Position numbers and translations under genes: made by a program. From assembly GCA_050014835.1 (NCBI GenBank), contig JBEKCO010000018.1, forward strand, positions 1 through 31,943: DNA of 31,943 bases, given 5' to 3'. Below, piece after piece: positions 8,515 through 16,361 of the stretch (within the stretch, counting starts at the first letter, position 1; the number at the start of each line of letters is the position of its first letter). The notes beneath the pieces were generated by a model. That model saw only the letters and a list, made by a program, of their open reading frames with translations. It had not been told where the DNA came from and searched no databases. The stretch comes from Bog-793 sp050014835 (GTDB taxonomy: Bacteria > Actinomycetota > Acidimicrobiia > Acidimicrobiales > Bog-793).

Positions 8515-10077
8515 ATGACACGCATCCTCGTCACCGAAGAGCTCTCGCCGCGCGGGCTCGAGGTGATGGCCGCCGCCGGGCACGAGGTCGACGTCCGCCT
8601 CGGGCTGTCCCCGGACGAGTTGCGGGCGGCGGTGCCCGGGGCCCAGGCGCTCGTCATCCGCTCGGCGACAAAGGTCGACGCGTCGGTGCTCGCCGCGGGG
8701 CGTGACCTCGTCGTCGTCGGCCGGGCCGGCGTCGGCCTCGACAACATCGACGTCGACGAGGCGACCCGGCTCGGGGTCATGGTCGTGAACGCGCCGGAGT
8801 CGAACATCTTGTCGGCGGCGGAGCTGACGATCGCCCTGTTGCTCGCCCAGGCGCGCAACATCCCCCAGGCGCACGCCGCCCTCGTCGCAGGGCGCTGGGA
8901 GCGGAGCAGATGGGAGGGCGTCGAGCTGCACGGCAAGACGCTCGGAGTCGTGGGCCTCGGCCGGATCGGCGCGCTCGTCGCCCAGCGAGCGCTCGGGTTC
9001 GGGATGCGCCTTCTCGCCTGCGACCCCTACGTCGCCGCCGAGCGCGCGAAGCGGATTGGGGTCGAGCTCACGACCCTCGAGGACCTCGTCGCGCGCAGCG
9101 ACTTCATCACGATCCACCTGCCGAAGACCCCGGACACGGTCGGGCTGTTCGGTGCCAAGCTGCTCGGGCTCGCCAAGCCCGGGGTGCGCATCGTGAACGC
9201 CGCCCGCGGCGGGATCGTCGACGAGGAGGCGCTCGCCGAGGCGATCCGAGCCGGCCGCGTCGGCGGCGCGGCAGTCGACGTCTTCGCGACCGAGCCGACG
9301 ACGGACTCACCGCTTTTCGGGCTCGGCGCGGTCGTCGTCACCCCGCATCTCGGCGCGAGCACGAACGAGGCGCAGGACAAGGCCGGCGAACAGATCGCCG
9401 AACAGGTCGTGCTGGCGCTGGCGGGCGACTTCGTGCCGTTCGCGGTGAACGTCGAGGCGGGCGCGGTGTCCGAGACGGTCCGGCCGTTCCTCGGGATCTC
9501 CGACATCCTCGGCCGCTTCATCGCCGCGCTCTCCGGCGGGCTACCCGACGAGCTGACCGTGGACTGCCAGGGCTCGCTCGCCGACGAGGACGTGAGCATC
9601 CTCACGCTTGCCGTCCTGAAGGGCCTGTTCGCCGCGGTCACCGATGAGCCCGTCTCGTACGTGAACGCCCGACGAGTCGCGGACGACCGGGGGCTCGTCG
9701 TCCACGAGACCCAGACGGCGAGCTCGCCCTACCGGGTGAGCGTGATTTCCGTCCGGTCGTCGCGCCACTCGATCTCCGGCACGCTCGTCGGGGGGGCGCC
9801 GCGTATCGTCGAGGTCGACGCCCATCTCGTCGAGATCCCGCCGGCGGACGTGATGCTCGTCGTGCACAACGACGACCGTCCGGGGATGATCGGCATCGTC
9901 GGCACGGCGCTCGGCGACGCCGGGATCAGCATCGTCAACATGACCGTCGGCCAGACGGCCGGGGGCAAGACCGCCCTCATGGTGCTGGCGACGGAGCGGT
10001 CGGTGCCGGTCGAGGTCCTCGAGAAGCTGCGTCGGGCCTCCGGGATCCTCGACGTCTACCAGGTGACGACGCTCTAG
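8515..10077 (+). CDS. serA: D-3-phosphoglycerate dehydrogenase (long, ACT-containing form)
   Basis: Oxidises 3-phosphoglycerate to 3-phosphohydroxypyruvate, the first step of serine synthesis; SerC performs the next step. The 520 residues match the long type I enzyme of mycobacteria. In order: an N-terminal substrate domain (ILVTEELSPRGLEV, GRAGVGLDNID), the NAD domain with GVVGLGRIGALVA, NAARGGIVDE (catalytic Arg region) and VVTPHLGAST (catalytic His), an intervening ASB-type domain (about 320-445), and a C-terminal ACT domain with VVHNDDRPGMIGIVG that usually mediates serine inhibition. AAGGAG (8502-8507) lies 7 nt before the ATG. It is 46 bp downstream of the aminotransferase and probably co-transcribed with it. 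Confidence 0.95.
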   Translation: MTRILVTEELSPRGLEVMAAAGHEVDVRLGLSPDELRAAVPGAQALVIRSATKVDASVLAAGRDLVVVGRAGVGLDNIDVDEATRLGVMVVNAPESNILSAAELTIALLLAQARNIPQAHAALVAGRWERSRWEGVELHGKTLGVVGLGRIGALVAQRALGFGMRLLACDPYVAAERAKRIGVELTTLEDLVARSDFITIHLPKTPDTVGLFGAKLLGLAKPGVRIVNAARGGIVDEEALAEAIRAGRVGGAAVDVFATEPTTDSPLFGLGAVVVTPHLGASTNEAQDKAGEQIAEQVVLALAGDFVPFAVNVEAGAVSETVRPFLGISDILGRFIAALSGGLPDELTVDCQGSLADEDVSILTLAVLKGLFAAVTDEPVSYVNARRVADDRGLVVHETQTASSPYRVSVISVRSSRHSISGTLVGGAPRIVEVDAHLVEIPPADVMLVVHNDDRPGMIGIVGTALGDAGISIVNMTVGQTAGGKTALMVLATERSVPVEVLEKLRRASGILDVYQVTTL

Positions 10078-10080
10078 CGC

Positions 10081-10329
10081 TCAGCCGGGGGCGGACCCGT
10101 CGCCGTCGCTCGCCTTCCCGGCGCGCGGCGCCGAGACCCGGACGGGCTCGCCGGAGCGGGGCGGGACGGGCGGCCAGAGCTCGTCGGTCGACTTCTTGGC
10201 GGCGAGCCGCCGGTAGGAGCGCCGGGCGATGAGCTTCGGCACGTAGCGCGCCGCGGCCAGGCCGAGGCCGCCGACGATCCCGGCGAACACCCCGATGCGC
10301 ACCGCCTGCCTGCCCTGCCGTGCCTTCAT
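10081..10329 (-). CDS. Small membrane protein of unknown function
   Basis: An 82-residue basic protein starting MKARQGRQAVRIG. One hydrophobic helix covers about residues 12-26 (IGVFAGIVGGLGLAA), followed by a basic stretch (RRSYRRLAAKK) and a proline-rich polar tail. This looks like a single-pass membrane protein with a short N-terminus. The ATG at 10329 was chosen because GGAGGG lies 9 nt upstream; an upstream in-frame ATG adds only Gly/Arg-rich sequence. It is convergent with serA, with 3 bp between stops, and divergent from the c-di-GMP gene. I recognise no family. The good ribosome site and the coherent helix are the evidence that it is real. Confidence 0.6.
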   Translation of the reverse strand: MKARQGRQAVRIGVFAGIVGGLGLAAARYVPKLIARRSYRRLAAKKSTDELWPPVPPRSGEPVRVSAPRAGKASDGDGSAPG

Positions 10330-10453
10330 CGTCCGTCGCCCTCCGCCTCGTGCACGGCATCCGCCATCCGCCACGCGATCCCGTGACGTGCCGTCCGCCG
10401 CAGATTAGCGGGACGCGCACGCTCGGTGACGGTTTGCGCGCCCATTGTGCTGT

Positions 10454-10483
10454 TTCACGCGACGTAGATGCAGGCCGTAGAAT
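10454..10483 (+). promoter_or_regulatory. Candidate promoter of the PAS/GGDEF/EAL gene
   Basis: TTCACG (10454-10459), an 18-bp spacer and TAGAAT (10478-10483), the latter a 5/6 match to TATAAT. If it is used, transcription starts near 10490, downstream of the ATG at 10468. Translation would then more likely begin at the in-frame TTG at 10513, after the purine-rich GGAGGGGAGGGGG (10486-10498). Confidence 0.45.
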
Positions 10484-13400
10484 CCGGAGGGGAGGGGGTC
10501 GACATCGCCGCGTTGCAGCGTTCATCGGACCGGCAGATCCAGGTCCTCATCGTCGACCACGACCCTCTCGGTGTCGGGGGCCTCGTCGCTGCGCTCCCGC
10601 CGGCCTACGAGACGGTCGTGGCGAGCTCGGTCCCGGACGCCCTCCGGGTCGGCGACCGCGGGGAGTTCGACCTCGTCGTCGTCGGCGTCCCGTCGTTCGG
10701 CGGCCTCGCGGTCCTCGACGACGTCCGGGTGGCCTTCCCCTCGAGCGTCGTGCTGGCGCTCGTCGAGGACCCGGACCCGGTCTTTTCCGGCCAGGTGCGC
10801 GGCCTCGGGGCCCGGGAGGTGCTCTCGAGGAGCGGGCTCACCCCGGCAGATTTCGCCACCGCGGTGACGCGGCTCGTCGAGACCTCGGATCCCCGCCGCG
10901 AGATCGCGGCGCGGGTCGCCCACGTCGAGGGCCTGCTCGCCGCCATTGCCGAGGGGATCCTCGTCCAGTCGGCGACGGGGCGCGTCGTGCTCGCCAACGA
11001 ACGGGCGCTCGAGATGCTGCAGGTTCCCCGCGAGGTCCTCATCTCCGCCGACCTCACGGCGGCGGGGATCGAGTTCCGCTCGGCGGCCGGCAGGCTGCTC
11101 GATCGCGACCAGCTCCCCGACGCCGTCGCCCGCCGGACCCGGCGCCCGGTGCCGCCCGTCCTTTTGCAGGTGCGACGTGGCGACGGCGAGCTGCGCTGGT
11201 TCGAGGTGACGACGTCGCCGCTCGTCCACGCCGACCAGGAGGTCCCCTACGCGGTCGTGACGGCGATCCGCGACATGACCGAGACCCAGGCCGCCCAGGA
11301 GACGTTGGTGAGCGCCGAGCGCCGCGAGCGGCTCCTGCTCGAATACGCCGGCGAGGGCTACCTGCTGCTCGATGCCCACGGCGTCGTCACCGAGTCGAGC
11401 GAGCTCGTCGAGCGCTTCTGGCCGCAGCAGCTCGTCGGGCGGGAACTGCGCGAGCTCGTTTTCGAGGACGACCGCGCCGACTTGGCGCTCCTCCTCGATG
11501 ACGTGACCGCGCGCCGGATCTCGCCGTTGCGGGCCGAGGCGCGGGTCGTCGACGCGCGCGGGGAGATCCGCTGGGTCGAGCTCACCTTCGCCAACCGGCT
11601 CGACGAGCCGTCGCTCATCGGGATCGTCGTCAATCTCCGGGACGTCACGAGCCGCAAGCTCGCCGAGGAGTCGGCGACGCGGCTGTCGGCGATCCTCGAG
11701 TCGGCGGACGACGCCATCTTTTCCGAGACGCTCGACGGGGTCATCACGAGCTGGAACTCCGCCGCCGAGAGGCTCTACGGCTACGCGGCACCCGAAGCCG
11801 TCGGCGGGAGCTCGCTCATCATCGTGCCGGCCGACCGCCTGAACGGCGTGCTCGACGTGCGCTCCCGGGTGCTGAAGCGCAAGCGGGTCGAGCTCGCCGA
11901 GACGGTGCGGCGCCGCAAGGACGGCTCGTCGGTCGTCGTCTCGCTCACGGTCACGCCGCTCGTCGACTCCGCTGGCAACCTGATCGGCTCGTCGACCGCG
12001 TCGCGGCCCCCCGTGGCGCGCCGCGACGAGGGTGGCGACGTGTCGCGGGTGGACGACCATTTCCGGCTCGGGTTCGAGCACGGCGCGATCGGGATGGCGA
12101 TGGTCGACGGGTCGGACCGCCTCACCCTCGTCAACTCGGCGTTGTGTCGGCTGCTCGGGCGCGAGGAGGACGAGCTGCTCGGCCACGCGCTCGCCGAATT
12201 CCTGCACACCGGGGACCTCGAGGCGCGCCGGGGCGCGGCGCCCTCGACGGCCAACGCCGGCCGCTTCCAGGGGGAGCGGCACTTCGTTCGCCCCGACGGG
12301 ACGATCGTGACGGCGCTCGTCGAGGTGTCCTCGATCCGGGGCGACGACGGCACGACGTACCACTTCTGCCAGGTCCAGGACGTGACCGGCTGGAAGAGGA
12401 CCGAGGCGGCGCTCGGGCACCATGCCCTGCACGACGCGCTCACCGGGCTCGCCAACCGCGAGATGCTCTCGGCCCGGCTCGAGCTCCTCATCGCCCGCAA
12501 CCGGAACGACGAGACCACGAGCGCGGTCCTCGCCATCGACCTCGACCGCTTCAAGGTCACGAACGACGGGCTCGGCCACGCCGCCGGCGACCGCCTCCTT
12601 GTCGATGTCGCCCGCCGCCTCGTCGAAGGCAGCGGCCCCCAGGACCTCGTCGCCCGGATCGGGGGCGACGAGTTCGTCGTGCTCTGCGACCGGATCGCCG
12701 ACGCCCACGAGGCCGACGCCGTCGCCGAACGCGCCGTGCGCCTGTTCGACGAGCCGTTTGTCGCCGCGGGCCAGCCGGTGTACCTCACTGTCTCCTGCGG
12801 GGTCGCGGTCGTCGACGGCGCGTCGAGCGTCGACGACGCCCTGCGCTCGGCCGACGCGGCGATGCACCGCGCCAAGGACCGCGGCCGCGATCACGTCGAA
12901 CACTTCGACGAACAGCTGCGCGAGGAGGTCGCGCGCCGCTTCGATCTCGAACGCGAAATCCGCTTCGCGCTGGAACGGGACGAATTGCGGGTCTTTTACC
13001 AGCCGATCCTCACGGTCGGCCCCGCGGAGCTCGTCGGCGTCGAGGCGCTGTGCCGTTGGGATCACCCGACGCGGGGCCTGCTGCGCCCCGACGAGTTCAT
13101 CCCCGTCGCCGAACAGAGCGGGCTCATCTCGGCGATCGGGACCCACGTGCTCGAGCTGGCCCTGCGCCAGGTCGTGCGCTGGCGCGAGGAGCTCCCCGGC
13201 TGCGAGAAGCTCTGGGTATCGGTGAACATGTCGTCGCGTCAGCTGCTCATCACGAACCCCGTGACGATGTGCCTCTGGGCGCTCGCCGCCACCGGCGCGC
13301 CTCCCGACGCGCTCCTGATCGAGCTCACCGAGACCGCCGTCATGAAGGAGATCGACAAGTCGATCAGCCGGCTCGAGGATCTGCGCGCCGTAGGGATCAA

Positions 13401-13731
13401 GATCGCGATCGACGATTTCGGGACGGGGCAGTCCTCGCTCAGCTACCTCAGCCGGCTGCCGGTGGACCTTTTGAAGGTCGACCGCTCGTTCGTCGACGCG
13501 ATCGGCACGCCCGACTCCGCCGCGATCGTCGAGACGATCGTCAGCCTGGCGCGCACGCTCGACCTCGAGTTGTGCGCCGAGGGCGTGGAAAGCCACGACC
13601 AGCGCGCCGCTCTCTACGAGCTCGGCTGCCAGTACGGACAGGGGTACCTGTGGTCGAGGCCGCTCGGTGCCGCCGAGTTCGAACAGTGGGTCACCGGGAC
13701 CTTCGCCGCGGCCGCGGCCTCGCTGCCTTGA
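10468..13731 (+). CDS. Multi-PAS diguanylate cyclase/phosphodiesterase with degenerate receiver domain
   Basis: A 1087-residue predicted cytoplasmic c-di-GMP enzyme with no evident membrane segment. In order: a receiver-like domain (about 22-138) with the acidic pair D30/D32 but Gly73 where the phospho-accepting Asp should be; four PAS-type sensor domains (about 150-275, 285-402, 405-510, 528-645); a GGDEF domain with intact GGDEF at 732-736; and an EAL domain with the EAL motif at 859-861. The phosphodiesterase residues look intact: NMSSRQL, ELTETAV, IDDFGTG, LKVDRSF, CAEGVES and GQGYLWSRP. The allosteric RxxD site before GGDEF reads GPQD, so product inhibition is probably lost. The start is uncertain: ATG 10468 is given, but a promoter-like TAGAAT lies inside it and TTG 10513, after a purine-rich stretch, is a strong alternative. 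Its stop TGA overlaps the leuA -35 element. Confidence 0.9.
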   Translation: MQAVESGGEGVDIAALQRSSDRQIQVLIVDHDPLGVGGLVAALPPAYETVVASSVPDALRVGDRGEFDLVVVGVPSFGGLAVLDDVRVAFPSSVVLALVEDPDPVFSGQVRGLGAREVLSRSGLTPADFATAVTRLVETSDPRREIAARVAHVEGLLAAIAEGILVQSATGRVVLANERALEMLQVPREVLISADLTAAGIEFRSAAGRLLDRDQLPDAVARRTRRPVPPVLLQVRRGDGELRWFEVTTSPLVHADQEVPYAVVTAIRDMTETQAAQETLVSAERRERLLLEYAGEGYLLLDAHGVVTESSELVERFWPQQLVGRELRELVFEDDRADLALLLDDVTARRISPLRAEARVVDARGEIRWVELTFANRLDEPSLIGIVVNLRDVTSRKLAEESATRLSAILESADDAIFSETLDGVITSWNSAAERLYGYAAPEAVGGSSLIIVPADRLNGVLDVRSRVLKRKRVELAETVRRRKDGSSVVVSLTVTPLVDSAGNLIGSSTASRPPVARRDEGGDVSRVDDHFRLGFEHGAIGMAMVDGSDRLTLVNSALCRLLGREEDELLGHALAEFLHTGDLEARRGAAPSTANAGRFQGERHFVRPDGTIVTALVEVSSIRGDDGTTYHFCQVQDVTGWKRTEAALGHHALHDALTGLANREMLSARLELLIARNRNDETTSAVLAIDLDRFKVTNDGLGHAAGDRLLVDVARRLVEGSGPQDLVARIGGDEFVVLCDRIADAHEADAVAERAVRLFDEPFVAAGQPVYLTVSCGVAVVDGASSVDDALRSADAAMHRAKDRGRDHVEHFDEQLREEVARRFDLEREIRFALERDELRVFYQPILTVGPAELVGVEALCRWDHPTRGLLRPDEFIPVAEQSGLISAIGTHVLELALRQVVRWREELPGCEKLWVSVNMSSRQLLITNPVTMCLWALAATGAPPDALLIELTETAVMKEIDKSISRLEDLRAVGIKIAIDDFGTGQSSLSYLSRLPVDLLKVDRSFVDAIGTPDSAAIVETIVSLARTLDLELCAEGVESHDQRAALYELGCQYGQGYLWSRPLGAAEFEQWVTGTFAAAAASLP

Positions 13732-13757
13732 CGCCGCGGGCCGGGTTGGGCGAGACT
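13728..13757 (+). promoter_or_regulatory. Candidate promoter of the leuA leader
   Basis: TTGACG (13728-13733), an 18-bp spacer and GAGACT (13752-13757). The -10-like element ends 6 nt before a GTG (13764) and 9 nt before the ATG (13767) of the Leu-rich leader peptide, consistent with a leaderless leader ORF. The -35 overlaps the stop codon of the preceding gene. Confidence 0.55.
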
Positions 13758-13763
13758 CAACCC
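13743..13763 (+). promoter_or_regulatory. Inverted repeat flanking the leuA -10 element (possible operator)
   Basis: GGGTTG (13743-13748) and CAACCC (13758-13763) form a perfect 6-bp inverted repeat. The candidate -10 GAGACT lies between the arms. A protein bound there would block the promoter. No T-tract follows, so it is not a terminator of the upstream gene. The repressor, if any, is unknown. Confidence 0.4.
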
Positions 13764-13766
13764 GTG

Positions 13767-13802
13767 ATGCGAACGACTTTGTCCATCCTCCTTCTTACCT
13801 GA
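13767..13802 (+). CDS. leuA leader peptide (attenuation peptide)
   Basis: An 11-codon ORF, MRTTLSILLLT, with Leu-Ser-Ile-Leu-Leu-Leu; four of the eleven residues are leucine and the run uses CTC CTT CTT. It lies upstream of leuA and is followed at once by a perfect 9-bp hairpin and then an intrinsic terminator ending in six Ts. This is a textbook leu attenuator arrangement, with stalling at Leu codons when Leu-tRNA is short. An in-frame GTG directly before the ATG (13764) could be the actual start. There is no Shine-Dalgarno, and the promoter at 13728-13757 places the transcript start at or next to the start codon. Confidence 0.82.
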   Translation: MRTTLSILLLT

Positions 13803-13803
13803 C

Positions 13804-13827
13804 GACGAGCGCATCCACGCGCTCGTC
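13804..13827 (+). promoter_or_regulatory. Pause-type hairpin of the leuA attenuator
   Basis: GACGAGCGC (13804-13812) and GCGCTCGTC (13819-13827) pair perfectly over 9 bp around the loop ATCCAC. The hairpin begins two bases after the stop of the leader peptide (13800-13802). In classical attenuators a stable hairpin here pauses polymerase so that the ribosome can catch up. It has no T-tract. The role is inferred from position. Confidence 0.6.
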
Positions 13828-13829
13828 CG

Positions 13830-13861
13830 ACCTCCTGTGCCGAATGGCCAGGAGGTTTTTT
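13830..13861 (+). terminator. Intrinsic terminator (attenuator) in the leuA leader
   Basis: ACCTCCTG (13830-13837) pairs with CAGGAGGT (13849-13856). After one bulged T, GCC pairs with GGC around a GAAT loop. Six Ts (13856-13861) follow. It sits between the Leu-rich leader peptide and leuA. The 3' arm AGGAGGT is also a perfect anti-16S sequence, but it is 46 nt before the leuA ATG. Confidence 0.88.
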
Positions 13862-13901
13862 GTACCCGGGGTTCAGATTCCGACTGCCGATAGGACAACT
13901 G

Positions 13902-15593
13902 ATGCCATCGTCACCAGCTAGCCCGAAGAAGATGCCTTTCGAGAGGTACCGCCCGTACCCACCGGTGGACCTTGCCGACCGCACCTGGCCGAACAGGGTC
14001 GTCACGGCAGCTCCGCGGTGGGTCTCCGTCGACCTGCGTGACGGGAACCAGGCCCTCATCGACCCGATGGACCCCGGCCGCAAGCGGAAGATGTTCGACA
14101 AGCTCGTCGCGATGGGCTTCAAGGAGATCGAGGTCGGGTTCCCCTCGGCCTCCCGGCTCGACGTCGACTTCGTGCGCCAGCTCATCGACGACGACCTCGT
14201 GCCCGAGGACGTGACGATCCAGGTCATCGCGCCGTGCCGGGCGCCGCTCATCGAGTGCACCTTCGAGAGCCTGCGCGGGGCGCGCCGCGCGATCGTCCAT
14301 CTCTACAACTCGACCTCGGTGCTGCAGCGCCGCGTCGTGTTCGGTCTCGACAAGCCCGGCATCACCGCGATCGCGGTCGAGGCGGCGAAGCTGTGCCGGG
14401 ACCTCGAATCGTCGCTACCGGGGACCGAAGTCCGCTACGAGTACACGCCGGAGTCCTTCACCGGGACCGAGATCGACTACTCGCTCGAAATCTGCGCCGC
14501 GGTCATGGATGTGATCGAGCCGACACCCGAGGCGCCGATCATCCTCAACCTGCCCGCGACCGTCGAGATGTCCACGCCGAACGTCTACGCCGACATCGTC
14601 GAGTACTTCGGGCGCGAGATCCCGCGCCGCGACGCCGTCATCTTGTCGATCCACCCGCACAACGACCGGGGCACGGCGGTCGCCGCCGCCGAGCTCGCCG
14701 TCATGGCGGGCGCCGAGCGCGTCGAGGGTTGCCTGTTCGGCAACGGCGAGCGGACCGGCAACGTCGACCTCGTGACGCTGGCGATGAACCTGTTCGTTCA
14801 GGGCGTCGACCCGGGCCTCGACATCTCGGACATCGACGCATTGCGCCGGGTCGCCGAGTACTGCAACCGCATGCCGGTGCACCCCCGTCACCCCTACGCG
14901 GGCGACCTGGTCTACACGTCGTTCTCGGGTTCGCACCAGGACGCGATCAAGAAGGGCATGGCCGCCCTCGGCGACGACTACGGCGTCTGGGAGGTCCCCT
15001 ACCTGCCGATCGACCCGCACCACGTCGGGCGGACCTACGAGGCGGTGATCCGGGTGAACTCGCAGTCCGGCAAGGGCGGCGTCGCCTACATCATGGAGGC
15101 GGAGCACCAGATGGTCCTGCCGCGCCGGCTCCAGATCGAGTTCTCCCGGGCGGTAAAACGCGTCGCCGAGGTCTCCGGGACCGAGATCCCGTCCGAGGAG
15201 ATCTGGGAGGTGTTCTTCGGTGAGTACCTCGCCCCGGGCCCGATCGAACTGCTCGACGTCGAGATGGCGACGTCCGGCGACGGCGACAAGGTCACGGCCG
15301 ACCTCGCCGTCGATGGCCGTCGTGTCACCGTGACCGGCAAGGGCAACGGCCCGATCTCGGCGTTCGTGACGGCGGTGCGCGACGGCGTCGGGTTCGCGAT
15401 CGACGTCCTCGACTACCACGAGCACGCCATCACCGCCGGGGCGAACGCCACCGCCGTGGCCTACGTCGAGACCTCGAACGGCAACGGGCTCACCCGCTGG
15501 GGGGTCGGGATCGACGAGAACATCGCGACGGCGGGGATCAGGGCCGTCGTCTCGGCGATGAACGCGAGGAGCCGCGCGGCGCACCACGCCTGA
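13902..15593 (+). CDS. leuA: 2-isopropylmalate synthase
   Basis: Condenses acetyl-CoA with 2-oxoisovalerate, the first committed step of leucine synthesis. The 563-residue protein is the long LeuA form found in Mycobacterium and Corynebacterium. The TIM-barrel contains WVSVDLRDGNQALIDPM (catalytic Arg and metal Asp) and IHPHNDRGTAVAAAELA (metal-binding HxH), with GCLFGNGERTGNVDL next. The C-terminal regulatory domain, about residues 430-560, carries GKGNGPISAFVTAVRD and is expected to bind leucine for feedback inhibition. The ATG at 13902 has AGGA (13892-13895) 6 nt upstream. A TTG at 13860 also lies in frame but only 4 nt after its purine tract, inside the attenuator T-run. Control is by attenuation as described for 13767-13861. 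Confidence 0.95.
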   Translation: MPSSPASPKKMPFERYRPYPPVDLADRTWPNRVVTAAPRWVSVDLRDGNQALIDPMDPGRKRKMFDKLVAMGFKEIEVGFPSASRLDVDFVRQLIDDDLVPEDVTIQVIAPCRAPLIECTFESLRGARRAIVHLYNSTSVLQRRVVFGLDKPGITAIAVEAAKLCRDLESSLPGTEVRYEYTPESFTGTEIDYSLEICAAVMDVIEPTPEAPIILNLPATVEMSTPNVYADIVEYFGREIPRRDAVILSIHPHNDRGTAVAAAELAVMAGAERVEGCLFGNGERTGNVDLVTLAMNLFVQGVDPGLDISDIDALRRVAEYCNRMPVHPRHPYAGDLVYTSFSGSHQDAIKKGMAALGDDYGVWEVPYLPIDPHHVGRTYEAVIRVNSQSGKGGVAYIMEAEHQMVLPRRLQIEFSRAVKRVAEVSGTEIPSEEIWEVFFGEYLAPGPIELLDVEMATSGDGDKVTADLAVDGRRVTVTGKGNGPISAFVTAVRDGVGFAIDVLDYHEHAITAGANATAVAYVETSNGNGLTRWGVGIDENIATAGIRAVVSAMNARSRAAHHA

Positions 15594-15619
15594 ACCGGGC
15601 GGCGCACGGCGTCACGAGG

Positions 15620-16228
15620 CTAGGTCCGGTTCACCTTCGTCGAGACGGCGAGCGCGACGAGTGACGCCGCGACGACGACGTACACACCCCACCCCACGCG
15701 GTGCAGGTGGGTGAAGAGCGACATGCTCCACAACCAAAAGATCGTGGCGGCGAGGCCGGCCCCGGCCGCCGCCGGCATCAACTGGCTGACGAGGTCTCCG
15801 AAGACGGTGTGCCGCGCCATGGCGAACACGAGCGCGGAGCACACCAGCACGCAGCCGGCGATGTTCGAGACGTTCCCGATGGAGACGGCCGGTGACATGC
15901 CGGACGCTGAGTGGCCGTGCACGGTCAGCCAGGCGTAGAACGAGCCGGCGATCATCGCACCGCCACAGGCCATGAGGACGAGCAGCCACCCGAACCCGAA
16001 CGTTGCCCGGGTCACCGGTGGCGTCGGCGGGGCCGGGAGGTAGGGGACGCCCTGTCCCGCGGCTTCGACGCTCATGGGGGGGATGACGCGCGCGCCCGGT
16101 TCGAACACCGGGATCTCGCGCCGCTTCCGAGGCGACTGCGGCTCGACCCAGATCCGCGGGCCCTCGCCGGCGTCGCCGTCGCCAGCGCCCCCGGTCGTCC
16201 CCCGGTCAGGTGGCTCGGAATGCGGCAT
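15620..16228 (-). CDS. Hypothetical membrane protein, four predicted transmembrane helices
   Basis: A 202-residue protein. The N-terminal 80 residues are polar, rich in Pro and Gly and without obvious domains. Four hydrophobic segments follow at about 82-105 (WLLVLMACGGAMIAGSFYAWL), 121-140 (SNIAGCVLVCSALVFAMA), 152-171 (MPAAAGAGLAATIFWLW) and 180-198 (GVYVVVAASLVALAVS). I recognise no named family. The ATG at 16228 has GAGGGGGG 7 nt upstream. It is convergent with leuA, 26 bp between stops, and lies downstream of leuD on the same strand after a 133-bp gap holding nothing recognisable, so it could be read through from greA-leuCD. Confidence 0.7.
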   Translation of the reverse strand: MPHSEPPDRGTTGGAGDGDAGEGPRIWVEPQSPRKRREIPVFEPGARVIPPMSVEAAGQGVPYLPAPPTPPVTRATFGFGWLLVLMACGGAMIAGSFYAWLTVHGHSASGMSPAVSIGNVSNIAGCVLVCSALVFAMARHTVFGDLVSQLMPAAAGAGLAATIFWLWSMSLFTHLHRVGWGVYVVVAASLVALAVSTKVNRT

Positions 16229-16361
16229 CGTTCGCCCCCTCGGTCCCCGTGGCGTTCAGCCGCAGGATAACCCGGGCGCCGCGGTAGGACGGAACCGGCG
16301 GCCGGGCCCAGGCGCCCACCGCGACGGCCCACCGGCGGCGTGACACCTGCCCGGGGTGCTG

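Noticed and set aside
10522..13596. A 1024-codon open frame on the minus strand opposite the PAS/GGDEF/EAL gene
   Set aside because: Its translation is rich in Arg, Asp and Val and matches no family, while the plus strand has intact PAS, GGDEF and EAL motifs. Long antisense frames are expected when third positions are almost all G or C.
13787..13855. CCTCCT in the leader Leu codons (13787-13792) can pair with AGGAGG of the terminator 3' arm (13850-13855), a possible antiterminator
   Set aside because: A ribosome stalled on those Leu codons would cover the upstream strand and favour termination, opposite to what attenuation requires; treated as coincidence.
13860..13901. TTG at 13860 as the leuA start, after AGGAGG
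   Set aside because: The spacing is only 4 nt, it lies inside the terminator T-run, and the added residues are not family-like; ATG 13902 has a well-placed AGGA.
16229..16361. The GC-rich gap between leuD and the membrane protein gene as a terminator
   Set aside because: Several short GGC/GCC repeats can pair, but none gives a single long stem, and no A-run (T-run on the minus strand) is present.
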